Origin: Mycogone perniciosa
Taxonomy: Eukaryota > Ascomycota > Sordariomycetes > Hypocreales > Hypocreaceae
Reading direction: 5' to 3'
NCBI GenBank assembly: GCA_025331125.1
Contig: JAOALB010000047.1
Span: forward strand, 186,001-250,000
Length of the DNA: 64,000 nucleotides
This document shows, in pieces, positions 52,168-63,912 of this stretch. The notes under the pieces were generated by a model. The model was not told the DNA's origin and did no database searches. It saw nothing but the letters and a program-made list of their open reading frames with translations. Position 1 is the stretch's first letter; each line of letters begins with the position of its first letter. A program made the position numbers and the translations under genes.

Positions 52168-53703
52168 TTAAGGATTAGGAGCCGAAACTCCACCAATAAA
52201 GGAGGCGAAAGCCCTCTACCAAGTTTGTTAGCGGAGAAGAGAAAAATGCTAGAGCACGAAGCAATCATATGCCAGGGGTTGCGTACAGCGTTCCTAGTCT
52301 GTAATAAGACAGTACCGGGGCCGGTGAACTTGCACACCAGTCCTTCGCCAGAGGAAAGGCCAGAGATGATGCCTCCAGAGGCTACCCTCTCTAGAGTATA
52401 CTTGGCGTTCCATGCGACAAGGTGGCCGTTATCGACAATATACTTCTCGCCGTCCATGAGCTGTTTCCTCTGTCAGTGGGTTTTGGCCGCTCAGCTGCAT
52501 GCCTGAACACTTACATCTTTCCTAATGATGGCGCCAAAACTAGATACCCAGAGCAAGCCAGTTCCGCTAACCTTGTAAACGAACAGTCCCTCGCCGCTAA
52601 AAATGGCCTTTGAGAGACCCTGTCGCTTGTAATCCTTGACGATTCCATTGGTGTTAGCCAAGTAGGAGTCGTGTCCCACCGACCACTCCTCCCTCCCTGT
52701 CAGTCTAATACTTGTGATATCACCAAGCGACATAGGCGCAAAGAGCACTTCGCCAGGTCCAGTATAGTGGGAGCTGCCAAGTTCTCCTCCAGCAATCATC
52801 TTCTTCACGCTGAACTTGAGGTTGCCTTTGAGGGTAACGGTGGGAGACATAGCAATCATCACGCCTATGATTGGTTAGCATTTGGAATTGGGACACCTCC
52901 GGCAATAGACTTCCGGCGTACCTGGCTTTGCATGGAAGGGGGCACCCATTGCCAACTGAATGGTCAAGATAGTATTGCAGTCTCGGTGGCTAATGCGATA
53001 GCTACCGCCATTGAAGGTTCCGACATCATCAGTAGCTGCAACGGCTCCCAAGAATTGCCCTGGTGCCGGCGCCCCAGGATTGGGGCTTGGATGACTATTC
53101 ACAGCTGCGTGCGCAGTCTTCTCAGGCGGGTATGGGCTATCCGATTTCGGGAATGGTGGAGGGGCATCAAACTGTTGCTGTTGCTGCTGCTGCTGCTGCT
53201 GCTGTTGATGGTGCTGTGAGTCTGGAGTTGCAGCAGGGCGCATCGACAGGGTTGTCTGCTGCGATGGTTGGCGCTGATGTTGCGACGGCTGTCCTCCGGG
53301 AGGAGGGGGATAATGGCCTGGCGTGGGCTGCTGGATTTGAGGCGATGGCGTATGTTGGGGAGGCAGGGGATAGTTTGCTGGTGATGATGCCTGTGGAGGC
53401 GGAGGGTGATAGTATTGACCTTGGTGTGCCGGAGGGGATGTTGGAGGCGGCGCGTATTGATGCTGTGGCGGAGAAGCGTACTGTTGTTGCGGCGGAGGGG
53501 CATACTGCGTCTGCTGAGGTACTATTCAACTATCAGAAGACAATCCAGCATGAAGCATCTCACGGCGGTTTGGTCTTGCGAACCTGATCCGGCTCCCGCA
53601 CCAGGCGGTGCTGCGAAGCTGTTAGTGGTGAAGTTCTTCATCCAGATGGGACGTTGGAATAGCGTGTGAACATACGGGGAAAGTATTGCTGCTGGCCAGA
53701 CAT
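52168..53703 (-). CDS. AIM24-family (DUF124) protein with Pro/Gln-rich N-terminus
   Basis: Six exons: 53676-53703, 53584-53610, 52922-53521, 52515-52864, 52287-52460 and 52168-52215, giving 408 aa. Every intron has GT...AG ends and phase is kept. The first two small exons are the least certain. Residues about 10-150 are low-complexity Pro/Gln/Tyr (QQQYASPPQHQYAPPP) with a run of 12 Gln. The AIM24/TIGR00266 beta-domain follows (VGTFNGGSYRISHRD, LKGNLKFSVKKMIAGGE, GPGEVLFAPMSLGDI, SGEGLFVYKVSGTGLLWVSS, EKYIVDNGHLVAWNAKY, GPGTVLLQTRN). The last exon gives RAFASFIGGVSAPNP. Yeast Aim24 acts in mitochondrial inner-membrane organisation; this one has no obvious presequence, so location and role are open. 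Confidence 0.88.
53172..53210 (-). repeat. CAG/CAA repeat coding polyglutamine
   Basis: In-frame CAG/CAA tract within exon 3 of the AIM24-family gene, coding 12 Gln. Confidence 0.9.
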
Positions 53704-56700
53704 GCTGAATGGTTCCTGTTCGTACGAGAGATTGGCAATGGAGGCTTCTTTCCTCACAGAGTCTTGTCGTTTGTCGAAGCGGGATTTGTGAAACGGTTGA
53801 AGCAAAGTTCAGGTCAGATGGGAGAGGGAGCTGAGAATAGCTGAGAAGTGAAGCTAGTACGAGCAGCAGTAGTACAAAGACCCCGCACAGAACAACCAGC
53901 TAAGAGAGCCACGTTAAGCCACACTCAGACCTCACAAAAGGTGCGGATTTGGAGTTTTGTAGCAATTGAAGGGGGGGACGATTTCATTAAATCCTAGGAA
54001 GCTCCAAAATGACAGGGACAAAAAGAGCTTCACCCAGCTCCATTCTGATGAGGCCATTCGGCACGTACGCGCTGCATCTGCGCGCCAAGCTCAACCCCGC
54101 AGGAGGTCCAATGGCTGCTGAGAGGACACGGGAGCCATTTCTACAGTGCATGGCCTAGCCCTGTTCGAGGAAGACGATTGGTGCCATAGGCGCTGTCGTG
54201 GGGCTGTGACAGGGCGCTAAAGAGACAGGCCACTACGAGGCCAGTGTAAGATTTCTGCATACTGCGGAGTACTCGTAAGGCTCTCCCAGGAATTGGGGGG
54301 CCTCTGACCTCCTCCAGCACTGCAATTTTAGCATCTCCAGAGGTAGGTAGTAGAGCGTCAAGGTTGGGGAGAAGCGCAGGTTGAGCAGACCATACATCCG
54401 TTCAACAAGCATACAAAGACCATCTTTTTTCTCTCTTCGCGTGGGGAGATTCTTCCTCACCTAGATTGCCTGCCCGTGTAAGTGCTGACACTGCTGAGTA
54501 GCACATGAATCTATGGTCCGAGCTGGCAATAGTACTGCACGCGACGCAATAAGGTTCCGTAGGATATTCGATGATTACCCACATCTCTTTCTTTATTTCG
54601 CTTCGATTATTGATGGTCGATGCTTTCTTCTGTTTTTTCTCGTACTATTGATACTATTGATACTAGTTGTTTTCAATTTGCAGAGTTTCCTCTATTAGTA
54701 AGACGACGAGGCTGGAGACTGTTTTTGGTATGCTGAGTACTACTCCGTAAACGGAATTGGTAACGGATAAAGTTAACTAGACAACCTGATAGAGCCCTTC
54801 CATCAACCTCATTACACTTTAGTAAGCTTATATAACACTTACAACACACACTGTACAGAGTACTAGGAGCTTCAGAGGTAGAGACAACCCACTACTCGTA
54901 AGGCTTTTCAGTCAATTAGCCTTCACGATGGCGTTAGATGGATAACGTTTTCGGCGGGTTGTTATGTCTAGCGTGGACTCGCCCCGAGAGTTTAATGTCG
55001 AGGACAAGGATGATATGCGCCTAGGGTAATACTACCTATTATGTGTAAGCTCCATAATGACTAATCTAAATGTGATCTATCTATTTTGATTCGATTATTT
55101 TTAGCAAACAGCTCTTGGATACTTTGTCCTCGTGTGAGCCAGGAGCCCAAATCTTGTGTCGGCTTTCCATCTGCCTTCCTCTCCGAAGACATTACTTTAT
55201 CTTGACATGGTGCAAGCTCGAGATCGAATCCTCTGGCATGGAGGTCTGTGTGAAAGTTTATGGGATCATAAATTAGGAGAATTGTCCGCGTTAACAACTT
55301 ATTCTCTTGCTCTTCTCCAAGACTTCTCTCGTCTTCCCCATCGCCATCGAGGCTGTTTGTGACCCTCATCTGAATCGCTATTGGTAATGCCCTTGCTATG
55401 GTGAACAATCCGAAAGATACCACACATTGCTATAAGGACAAGGATCGATTCATCGGAAAGATTCACAACACACAAGTTCCGCATATGGGAAATCTATCCG
55501 CTCATTATTCGGAAATTCCAAAGAACAAACATAACGAAATGGTACAGGTACAGAACAAGACCAAACGACATCTCTCGCAACCGTTTCAACCGAGACTTTT
55601 TCCACGTTCTAAAAACCCCAGCCCACCCAACGACGTTCTGAGAAAGGGTCACAACCCTTCGGTGGCTGATGCTCCGTCCCTGGACTCTTCGAGCATAACA
55701 AATAACGCCACCCCAAATGCCAAAACACCGCGACGTTTACTTTCTCGACTTAAACACAGACTGCTTGCTCTCATAGTACAATTGCTACGCCTGCTCCTAT
55801 CGTTAACACCATAAACGGCCCAGTCCCTACTCATCTTCCTGTAGGTAACGAGTCAACTGTCCAGATAGGACTTTTATCCCCAGTTCCGGCTAATTCTCCC
55901 CAGTCAGTTGCCCCGGAGAACGAGCTATCACATTGCCTTGCGGTTTTCTGTAAGCCAATTGCTGCAGTCACGGCTATGGTCCATTTGAAGGCGGCGTGGG
56001 GAAGGCTGCTGTTCCTGTCGTTGGTGGTGTGGCGACGGCTATTGTCAATTACTTGACGTTTTTAAGTAGAATGAGATAGCCAAAAAGAATAGCGGTTATA
56101 TGCATGGCAGCCGATAGGCCACAACGTTATACATTGGATACTCAAAAGCTTAGTTCAACGCAGTCAGTCCGAACGGGCGCGTTGTCAACCTCGAGTTCCA
56201 GAACTTGCCAAGATGTCATAAAATACTAAAAATGCCTCCACCGCCAGCGATGTCAAGACTGAATAACAGGGAGGTTATTGTGGGGTCTTACCAAGAGACG
56301 CAGGTATGTCGTTACATTCCCTCCCTGCTCCTTAAGTCCATGGGGGTTCCCTTTGGGTATGCATGCTCAATAGATTCGGTGTTTCCAAACTCGTTTTGAG
56401 AAACTCAAGATGATATCGCCTTCATAAGCATATAAAGGACGGGTTACCCATTACCGCCAGTGCAATTGCTGGATGGTTCAAATCTTGGTGGTCAAAACTG
56501 GACACTACGCCTCGATGTGCTCACTTATTCACCGCTGACGTCTACGGGCCAAACATTGCGGAAAGGAAATACCCTATAACCCCAAGCTAGACCCCGGAGT
56601 GCAGTTGCTCGAGGCGCTGGGGTTGTTTCTTAGGTAGGTCGAAACGGAATCTGGAACATGGTGTCGTGGTTTCGCTTGAGGGCGGAATGATCAAGACTCG

Positions 56701-57382
56701 CGGTTTGTGGGGTCGCGAGAGTGTGATGGTACTAAAAGACACGAAGTCGCAAAACAAACTCCTCCAAGACAGACAAATAATTAGTGTAGTCATGTATAGA
56801 AATCCATCAAGAGAGCAGTACACTTATGATTGTAATTAGGTATGATCGGGTATTTGTCTAATATATGTGCTAGTGGTAAGATGCTATCGTTGCAGTATGT
56901 GGCCTCAACTTCATTGACCTTTTTGATCTGGAAGAGCTGTATATAGAAGTTAGAAAAAGACAAAGGAGGCAAAAATGATGAAACTCCTGGTTCACTGTTA
57001 ATAATACACCGACATGGTACCTTCAAGCTGTGATAAGAAGTCACTGGACATAGGAAAAGGTTCTAGGTATCGGCTCCCGGTGATGATCAGTCAACATATG
57101 AAAAAAAGAAAATGTATATTAATGGATAGAGAGAGAAGGAACATGTGAAATTCCATCCAATGCTATCAGCGCTAACTCCCACCAATATCGCTCTCGCGCA
57201 TTTCAACTCATCCGTGGTATCAATTTCCTCCCTGCCAATATCGCCGAGACCCGAGAACCGGGTGTTGTATTGTTTTTTGTTATTGTATATGATCAGGCTC
57301 TAGGACGCTGATGTGTAATCGCTGCCGTCATCATTTCTTGGGGCGTTGTCGTGAAAAGCAAGAAGCGCTCTTCTTTCTTGTT
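53704..57382. other. 3.7 kb region without a confident gene
   Basis: From 55380 to 56600 there are protein-like stretches in different + frames. One around 56000-56085 reads GPFEGGVGKAAVPVVGGVAT, and a 49-codon one ending at 56590 includes ASAIAGWFKSWWSKL. Both are broken by stops. They may be exons of an unrecognised gene or a decayed gene. A TACTCCGTA word lies at about 54742. Elsewhere nothing seen. Confidence 0.4.
55380..56590 (+). pseudogene. Possible decayed or heavily spliced gene
   Basis: Several protein-like reading-frame segments lie in order on the + strand but in shifting frames: 55398-55814 (Pro/Ser/Lys-rich), about 55780-56056 (TVQIGLLSPVPANSPQ), about 55985-56085 (glycine/alanine-rich, zipper-like) and 56414-56590. 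I could not join them by clear splice sites and do not recognise a family. Confidence 0.2.
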
Positions 57383-58073
57383 TTAGTAGGCGTCCTTGCT
57401 GCGCTTCTTTGAGCGACCAGCGCAACAGGTAATGAACACGAGAATGGTAGCGACAAGGGAGCAAGCAGCAGCGCTGAGGATGCACCAGACCGCAGGGCCC
57501 CAGTTGGCGACGCTGTTAGAGTTGTCCTTGTTGACAGCGTTCTTGATGGTGGCGAAGGCCGCAAAATCGCAGGCCATGGCGATGACGGTGGCGACGAACG
57601 CCAGGCCAGAGAACACAGAGGCGATGAAGGAGCCGAGCATGTTAGTGCCGAGGCAGAGCAGGAAGGCCAAGAAGGTCAGGCCGGCGGCGATGGGGTGTAG
57701 AATCAGGGCCTTGGTGAGAACTCTGGTGCCGTCGCGGTCGGAATTGGAGAAGGAGGTGTTCTCTAGCTGCTCCAGGATAGAAGTGGGCGAGTAGCCCACA
57801 CTGGCTGAGGTGCATTGATCCTGTCCACTGAGGTTGTCGTTGTTAGTAACGTGATGGCTTCGCAAGGCAGAACGGGACTTACTTGACATTGATGAGACAG
57901 TATCCAAATGTACCGTATGTTAGCCTGTCCGCAATGAGGCCTCGATCAAGATCGACCTTCAGGATGGACAGATTGTGGACCACAGGCGCCGTGACGCTCA
58001 CGACGATGAGCAGTGCTGTGGAGGCAAGCAGCAGAACTGTGCCAATGTGGTGGAAGAATGTGCCGACACCCAT
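57383..58073 (-). CDS. SUR7/PalI (Rim9)-family membrane protein
   Basis: Four-TM plasma-membrane protein family linked to eisosomes (Sur7) and pH sensing (PalI/Rim9). Exons 57883-58073 and 57383-57827, with a 55-nt intron (GTAAGT...TCAG) that rejoins as INVN-GQDQC. 211 aa. TM1 is FFHHIGTVLLLASTALLIVV, followed by an extracellular loop with YGTFGYCLINVNGQDQC, the family's G-x-x-G-x-C signature with a second Cys. TM2 is AAGLTFLAFLLCLGTNMLGS, TM3 FSGLAFVATVIAMACDFAAF and TM4 AVWCILSAAACSLVATILVF. The short cytosolic tail is basic (CCAGRSKKRSKDAY). No long PalI-type cytosolic tail is present, so it is closer to the short SUR7-like proteins of filamentous fungi. Confidence 0.85.
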
Positions 58074-59873
58074 GATGACCCTCAAGTGGTTCGTTGCTCG
58101 TTGTTCGGATAGGTATGTATATGTTTGTTGTTCTTCCTCCAAGTTGTTTGGTCGACAGATGGATCGTCTTCGTGATATAATAGGTAGACAGGTAGAGAGG
58201 CTGACACAAAACCCACGACAGGAGGTCAGAACCCAATAGTATTTATTATACAGTAAACAACCACGAGAAGAGTCTTAAGAGGGAGGGAGGAAGCTCGGCA
58301 TATAAACCGACGGTGTCCAAGCTGTTTCACAAGCTTATGCGGCCGCCCACGACTGACGAATGGGGCCAATGCATGGCTGCGACGTCATGACATACAACAA
58401 CAAGGTACGGAACACACATTACGAGACAACCGGAAAGCAGGCTTTGTGGGCGGTTTCTTGTTGGTTGCTTTGGAGCACACCCCTGCTTCTGGTGATTTGG
58501 CGGTCATGGCGATCGGGGTGGGCTCATGGTCGTTGGGTGTCTCTCCATTAGGTAGCAGCCGGGCCGTGGCGCAACGACTGAATAAGCCTTAGCGATAGAT
58601 AGTGAATCCATCCTCGTATAGTACTCTGTATACTTCGTAGTATTAGGTGCTGTGGCTGCTGCAATAGCAATAGCTGCTGCGCCGATGGCTGACGGATGAT
58701 GATGGCTCGGCTCGCCAGACGAAATGGCCGGTATGGTACGAAGCATGAGTTTGGGATGGGCCCACTACCGAATCACCAGCCCCAGAACATGACCAGCCAG
58801 CGGGGTGACGTAGCGAATGAGGCTGCGCTAAAAGGATATTTTTTGCCCTGGAACCACTTGTGTGTGGCATCCTTGGCTTAATACCACCCTATTTGGGGTG
58901 ATGTGGCTATGCTTGGGCCCCCTACTTCGTAGTAGTAGCTGTACTCATACTCGTAGACTGACATCTCCTCCAGCCAGCTTCTAATCCTCTTGAACGAGCG
59001 CCAACCCTGTAATCTTGCCTGTTGCGAACCGTCGCATCAAGACCTGGGGAAGCTATTTTTTTTTGGGGGTTTTGCTCAGCTCTTCCTTTGGGTTCTCTAG
59101 GGCGATCGGAGTTATGCTGTGTGCCGTGGGTGAGATGAGACACTTGTCTGTTGTTGCACTGTCTGTTGATCCCTCCCTCCCTCTCTCATGCTCAGCTCCT
59201 CTAGCGACAGACAGACAAGAGTCAAGACACGGTGTGCAAGCTGGGCTGTGCTCTCTATTTTCGTTGGTCTGCTAGGTGACGTAAGTCTGGGCTTGGTCGA
59301 TTTTCGCTTTCGTGGGCCAAGCCTCATCTCAACTGGCGAAGCCATCTGCATGCCACATCATCTGTCCTGGCAACGGACTGATCCACCCTAACACGAGTAC
59401 GTACGACTAATGTACGTATGCGTACGAGTATGCATCCAAGTACCGAGTCTATAGATAGATGCAGCCTAAGGATACCGCCATCACTAGCATCATCATCATC
59501 GCAGGCTCTGAAAGAATGCGCCGTCTGACCGTTGACATGTCGATCCCACCATCATCTACGGAGTACAAAGTGCCCCTCCCGACTTAGGTAATAATACTCC
59601 GTAGGGAGTTAAGACCTCGCGGATTACGCTCCAAAAGGATTTTTTCCTTGTTCTATGTTCCAATATTATTATGCTCCAAGCTCCCAAACCCCCTTGTGTT
59701 GGTTCTTTCATGCTGCTTGGAAATTAGGGTGGCCAAATTGCCAAACAATGCCACCCGTAGATTCCAGCCATGCCACTTCTGTCACTCCGTCATGTCGCAC
59801 TCACTGTGGGCTGTGTGTCGGGACAACGTCGGCCGCATAATATTGGGGTCTTGGAACAACCTCTGCTGTTGGC
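58074..59873. other. Intergenic region upstream of the SUR7-family gene
   Basis: 1.8 kb. Holds TACGGAGTA/TACTCCGTA words at about 59557 and 59596 and TACGTACGA-type words at 59398-59430. No gene recognised. Confidence 0.5.
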
Positions 59874-60642
59874 TTACTCAGTCTTCTTCATGTTGCTGGG
59901 CAGCCATCCCTTGACTTGTAGTCTCTTGGCCTTGCGATCCATTCGCGGCGCACTGCCCAGACTGACCAGCCAGTGCGCGAGACCCTTACCGGCCATTGTC
60001 TTGGGCAGCGACTGCTTCAGAGTCGTCGCAAGGAAGGACTGATCCCCCTCGTAGGCCGGCGGCCATGAATTGTGCAGCGGTGACCCGGACATGGCGAACC
60101 TGTGGTGATAGTTTGTCTCGGGGAAGATCTCGAGTCGGAACTGCTTCTGCGACTCGCTCTTTTGTTTGTGTTTCAGCTCGTGCGCCTGGCTCTCCGGCTG
60201 CGGGCTGCTGTTCCCCTGTTCGCCCGTCACCGACGGTTGGACACTGCTGAAGCTCTCGGGTTCTTCAAGATCCGCAACGTAGATATCATCAGTAGAAGTG
60301 GGAGACAGCTCAGCAACATTAAATGTCAGCGGGCTGCTTGCGACCAGTCTCTCCGCTGTCATGGTCTCTCTCGTCACCGATATGAAATTGGAGTAGTATC
60401 CCTTTGGCGCACGTCATCCAGTCAGGCGCCTTCTTCCACCATCACGTGCGATTTCGGTTGGGGGAAAATAGACCTACAGGAGACATCTTAAAGACCTCGA
60501 CTGGGCCATATTGTTCCAGCACCTGCAGGATGGACCGTCGCTCGGCGAAACTGATGGGTGTAGGAGTCACGAGCACGCGTATGGATCTCGCGCGCAGCGC
60601 ATGATCTCGAATCTGGCGGGCGCCATTCCCCACAGCCGCCAT
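59874..60642 (-). CDS. Conserved fungal hypothetical protein, RRM-like N-terminus
   Basis: Exons 60478-60642 and 59874-60401, with a 76-nt intron (GTAGGT...AAAG, a less usual acceptor) that rejoins as KMSP-GYYSNFISV; 230 aa. The N-terminus (RQIRDHALRARSIRVLVTPT, SILQVLEQYGPVEVFK, YYSNFISVTRETMTAERLV) has the beta-alpha-beta pattern of an RRM. A Ser/Gln-rich linker follows, then FRLEIFPETNYHHRFAMSGS, a Trp-containing segment and a basic end (PRMDRKAKRLQVKGWLPSN). The basic, amphipathic start could be a mitochondrial presequence. I recall similar unnamed proteins in other Eurotiales but no function. Divergent from MED1. Confidence 0.7.
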
Positions 60643-61053
60643 GGAGATCTTGTGCTGCTCAATGCGCTGTCAAAAGAGCTTCAAATTTCGAGGCTGATCT
60701 GATAATAGTGATAGTTCGCGATTGCGACTGCGATGCCAGCCTCGCCAGTCAGAAGGTTTTCACAGGTGGGGCCAGAAACAGGACTGTAAAAGTTAGCGCA
60801 AGGCTGCGTTTGGAGCAAGCTCACTGGACAAACATGGCCTTGCGTCTCCAACAAACTTCAGCAGCAACAACCAGCATTCGATCATATGAACTCTGCTTTG
60901 ATGAATCCTTGCCATCGACATGAAATGCTCTTTTCTATAGGCTACTGATGCATTCAATCATACCCTTAGACCATCACCGGCGCTCTCGCCTCTCGCTCCC
61001 AGCGTGAAACCTTGCGCTCTGCTCGTCCTGCTTCCATTCTCCCACAGCCCATC
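60643..61053. other. Divergent promoter region (hypothetical gene / MED1)
   Basis: 411 bp shared by two divergent genes. No clear TATA box or other motif seen. Confidence 0.5.
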
Positions 61054-63234
61054 ATGGCGACGCCGACGCCTATGAAGCATGCTCCCTCACAGCAGGGCCG
61101 CACGCCCTCACAACAGGGACCGACACCGTCGTATCAGGGTCCCACTCCATCGCAGCTCACAGGCGCAACGCCTCCGACGTCCACGCCGTTTTCCAATCCC
61201 GCGCAGGCTGCCTTCTCTCCTCACGGCCAGCGATCGTCCCCTCAACAAGTCAAGAAGTCTCCCGCCACGTCAACAACATTGATGGGGCAGCCATCCATGG
61301 GGGCTCTAAACTTTGACAGCCCGTCAACTGCGGCTGCCATGGGCGCGCTGGGCATTGGTGGCGGCTTCGATATCGGACTCGACAATGTTGGTGTCGGTGG
61401 GCTGGACACACTTGGTGTCGCTTTTGCGACCGAAGACGATAAACTTAAGCGGCTGGATAGCATTCTGAAACTCCTGGATGTTAGTGTGCCCGCTTCCGAG
61501 CAATACAAGGCTTCCATTGTCTAACCGGCCTCTTAGGAAAAGAAAGGGTTCGTCAGCGAAGCTGGTTTGGAGCGCCTGGCTCAGGGTCTGGGCCTCGAAC
61601 TGCTCTCCGAAGAAAATCTTACCCCCGGCGGCCACAAGACAAAAACTCTCGCAATCGCAGGCTCGGCTATTGCGGTGGATATTGTATTAGACAACAACAT
61701 TGTTCAGACCGTCTCGCTGGGATATCACGGTTCGGCGGTATCAGTCTCAAACCACATGGAAGCGGCAAGCCAGATTCTACTCAAGGATCTAAAACTTGAG
61801 CCCAATCAGAGTCCCCTGACAAAAACTCTGGACAAGTTTGCATCGAATTTTGAGCAGATTGCAACTCTCGACAAGCTCAGTGTCATCCCCGGATTGGACT
61901 GTTTTGAAGCTTTGGCGGGCATATATACTAGCCTGGGAAGACTGTACCAGTGGGACGTTTCAAGACTACGAGAAGAGCCGGCAATGGGCGGCAAGTCGGA
62001 TCAATATCTAGCTTGGACAGCTATGTGCACAAGACATGGTTATCCTGTTATGCATACCAGGGGCAAGGTCGGCCTAGCCTTGCAATACTGGAGGGAACTA
62101 CGGTTCTTTCCGCCACCAAACGAAAGGTTAGCAGCTTTCTCGGAGAAAAAAGAGAAGGTGTGGTCGCTTCGACTTGGATGTGCTCCCATCGAATCGTTGG
62201 GCCTCCCACCGGTCAGAGTGTCTGAGGACTGGATCTCCAAGGAGGTGGTGAAACAGGATCCAACAATGGATCCGACAAAACCATCCTTGGACTGGTTGGA
62301 GCCTGACAATGTCTCGCTGCCACCATCTGATGAAAGCAAAGACGCAGGTATGGAAGTCTTGCAGCTCGACCTTTCTACAGTACCCCGAGTCATGTTTACC
62401 GTCACATTCGATCCGCCCGTTATCCTTCCTCAGAACGACTGGATTCGACTGTACTCGTACGCAGACGCTACTCCGCCCAACCCAAATGCATCCAGCGACT
62501 TCAGCCATCGTCCTCCTCCACCTCCACCGACGTTTGATGGCCTGTTTTTTCCTATTCCGTCTGGCAGCAAACAGGACCCCAGCGAATCTAGAACGATTAC
62601 GCGTTTGCGGGACGTGCGTGTTTTTGACCAAGAGGGGACACCATCTACTAGAACCCACAAGAACACTCTGTTTATCTATAAACCGATTTACTCTCAAGAG
62701 GTTACGGAGATGCCGTTCTCTCACCCCCGTCAACTCATTGAGATGCTACCCCTCCTACGGCAGTTCGCCTTCCTCTCCACTTTGCTAAGCAACAGCTTCG
62801 GGCATAAGACCAAGGATGGCCCGCGGACAGTTGCAAAGCTAAATAAGCCTACATCAAGCACGAACACTGCCACAACCAAGGATCAGCTGTCGGAGTTTAT
62901 GATCCTAAGTAAGCTAGAGGAGAGGGAGGACGAAGCAGAGGCAGAACCAGTTAGCAGTGGCGAAGATATGGATTTGGACGTGATATTATGGGTCCATCCC
63001 GCGCCACACTTGCAGGTTGTTTTCCCCATGGGCGAGACGACGGTCAACATCACGCTGCGCATTCTTGAGGGTGGTACGGTGGAGATTGTGAATGAAAACG
63101 TCCTCGGCCAGGATGGGCAGGGCAAAGGGAAGGGCAAATTGAGGCCACTGACCAGGCCCGATTTGGCCAAGGTGCTCGAGCACTTGGAGGACCTGTGTAA
63201 GTGGGCTGAATGGATTCGCACCCGGCTAGGATGA
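61054..63234 (+). CDS. MED1: Mediator complex subunit 1
   Basis: Middle-module subunit of Mediator, which links activators to RNA polymerase II; nuclear. Exons 61054-61479 and 61537-63234, with a 57-nt intron (GTTAGT...TTAG, branch TCTAAC) at a codon boundary. 707 aa. Residues 1-100 are low-complexity with QQGPTPSYQGPTPSQ-type repeats. The Med1 domain covers about 115-560 (LKRLDSILKLLD-EKKGFVSEAG, GLERLAQGLGLELLSEE, LAIAGSAIAVDIVLDNNIVQ, FEALAGIYTSLGRLYQWDVS, LQYWRELRFF). The remainder has a Pro-run (HRPPPPPPTF), then a second conserved part (FSHPRQLIEMLPLLRQFAFL and VTFDPPVILPQNDW), and ends with LEHLEDLCKWAEWIRTRLG. Length and domain order fit fungal Med1. Confidence 0.9.
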
Positions 63235-63912
63235 AAAGTATAATTGGAATAGAATTGAATGATACCCTTAACGACTTGCTTTGTTGCTATTTGGGGAGCT
63301 GCTTGAGGATATCTAGAGACTTTCTGACCCAGTACTAATATTCACGAGGGTCTATTGGACGGAGTATGGGGTGGAAAATACTCCCAAAAAGAGACTAGAG
63401 ACGGATAGAATGCTGGTCACGGACTTGTACGTAGGAGACGGCATAGGAGCAAGGCTGCTTCAATAACTCCGAAATCATCGGCAATGGGATACCCCCAAAG
63501 ATAGCAACTCCGACTATTCAAAGCCGCCAAGGATGATTCGTGCCTAAGATGAGATGGGCAGTATTCTTGGTATATCCTCAATTCATAAACTAATAACCCA
63601 TCCGCACTAAATACATTCACATAATACTAGTATCGATCGATCCTCTCACGCACCAAGCCACCTTTACGATCTCAAAAACAGCAAAAACCTGGGGAGTGTA
63701 GCAGGGCTCCCGAACATGGAAGAAACAGAATTAGTGAGTGATTGCCTGAACCCAGAGAGTGAGAGTGACACGGCGATTAATAATAAAAAATTGAATGAAC
63801 GATTTATCCAACGCTATGGTGTGTGTGTGTGTGTCTATCCAACGCCTTCCAGGGCTGTATTTGATTGTTGCTCGGCACATCAAATCGACACGCGCATCCT
63901 CCTCTTCACAGC
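63235..63912. other. Convergent intergenic region
   Basis: 3' flanks of MED1 and of the GPI-protein gene at the window edge; holds a (GT)8 tract at 63819-63834. Confidence 0.5.
63819..63834. repeat. (GT)8 microsatellite
   Basis: Eight GT units, directly readable. Confidence 0.85.
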
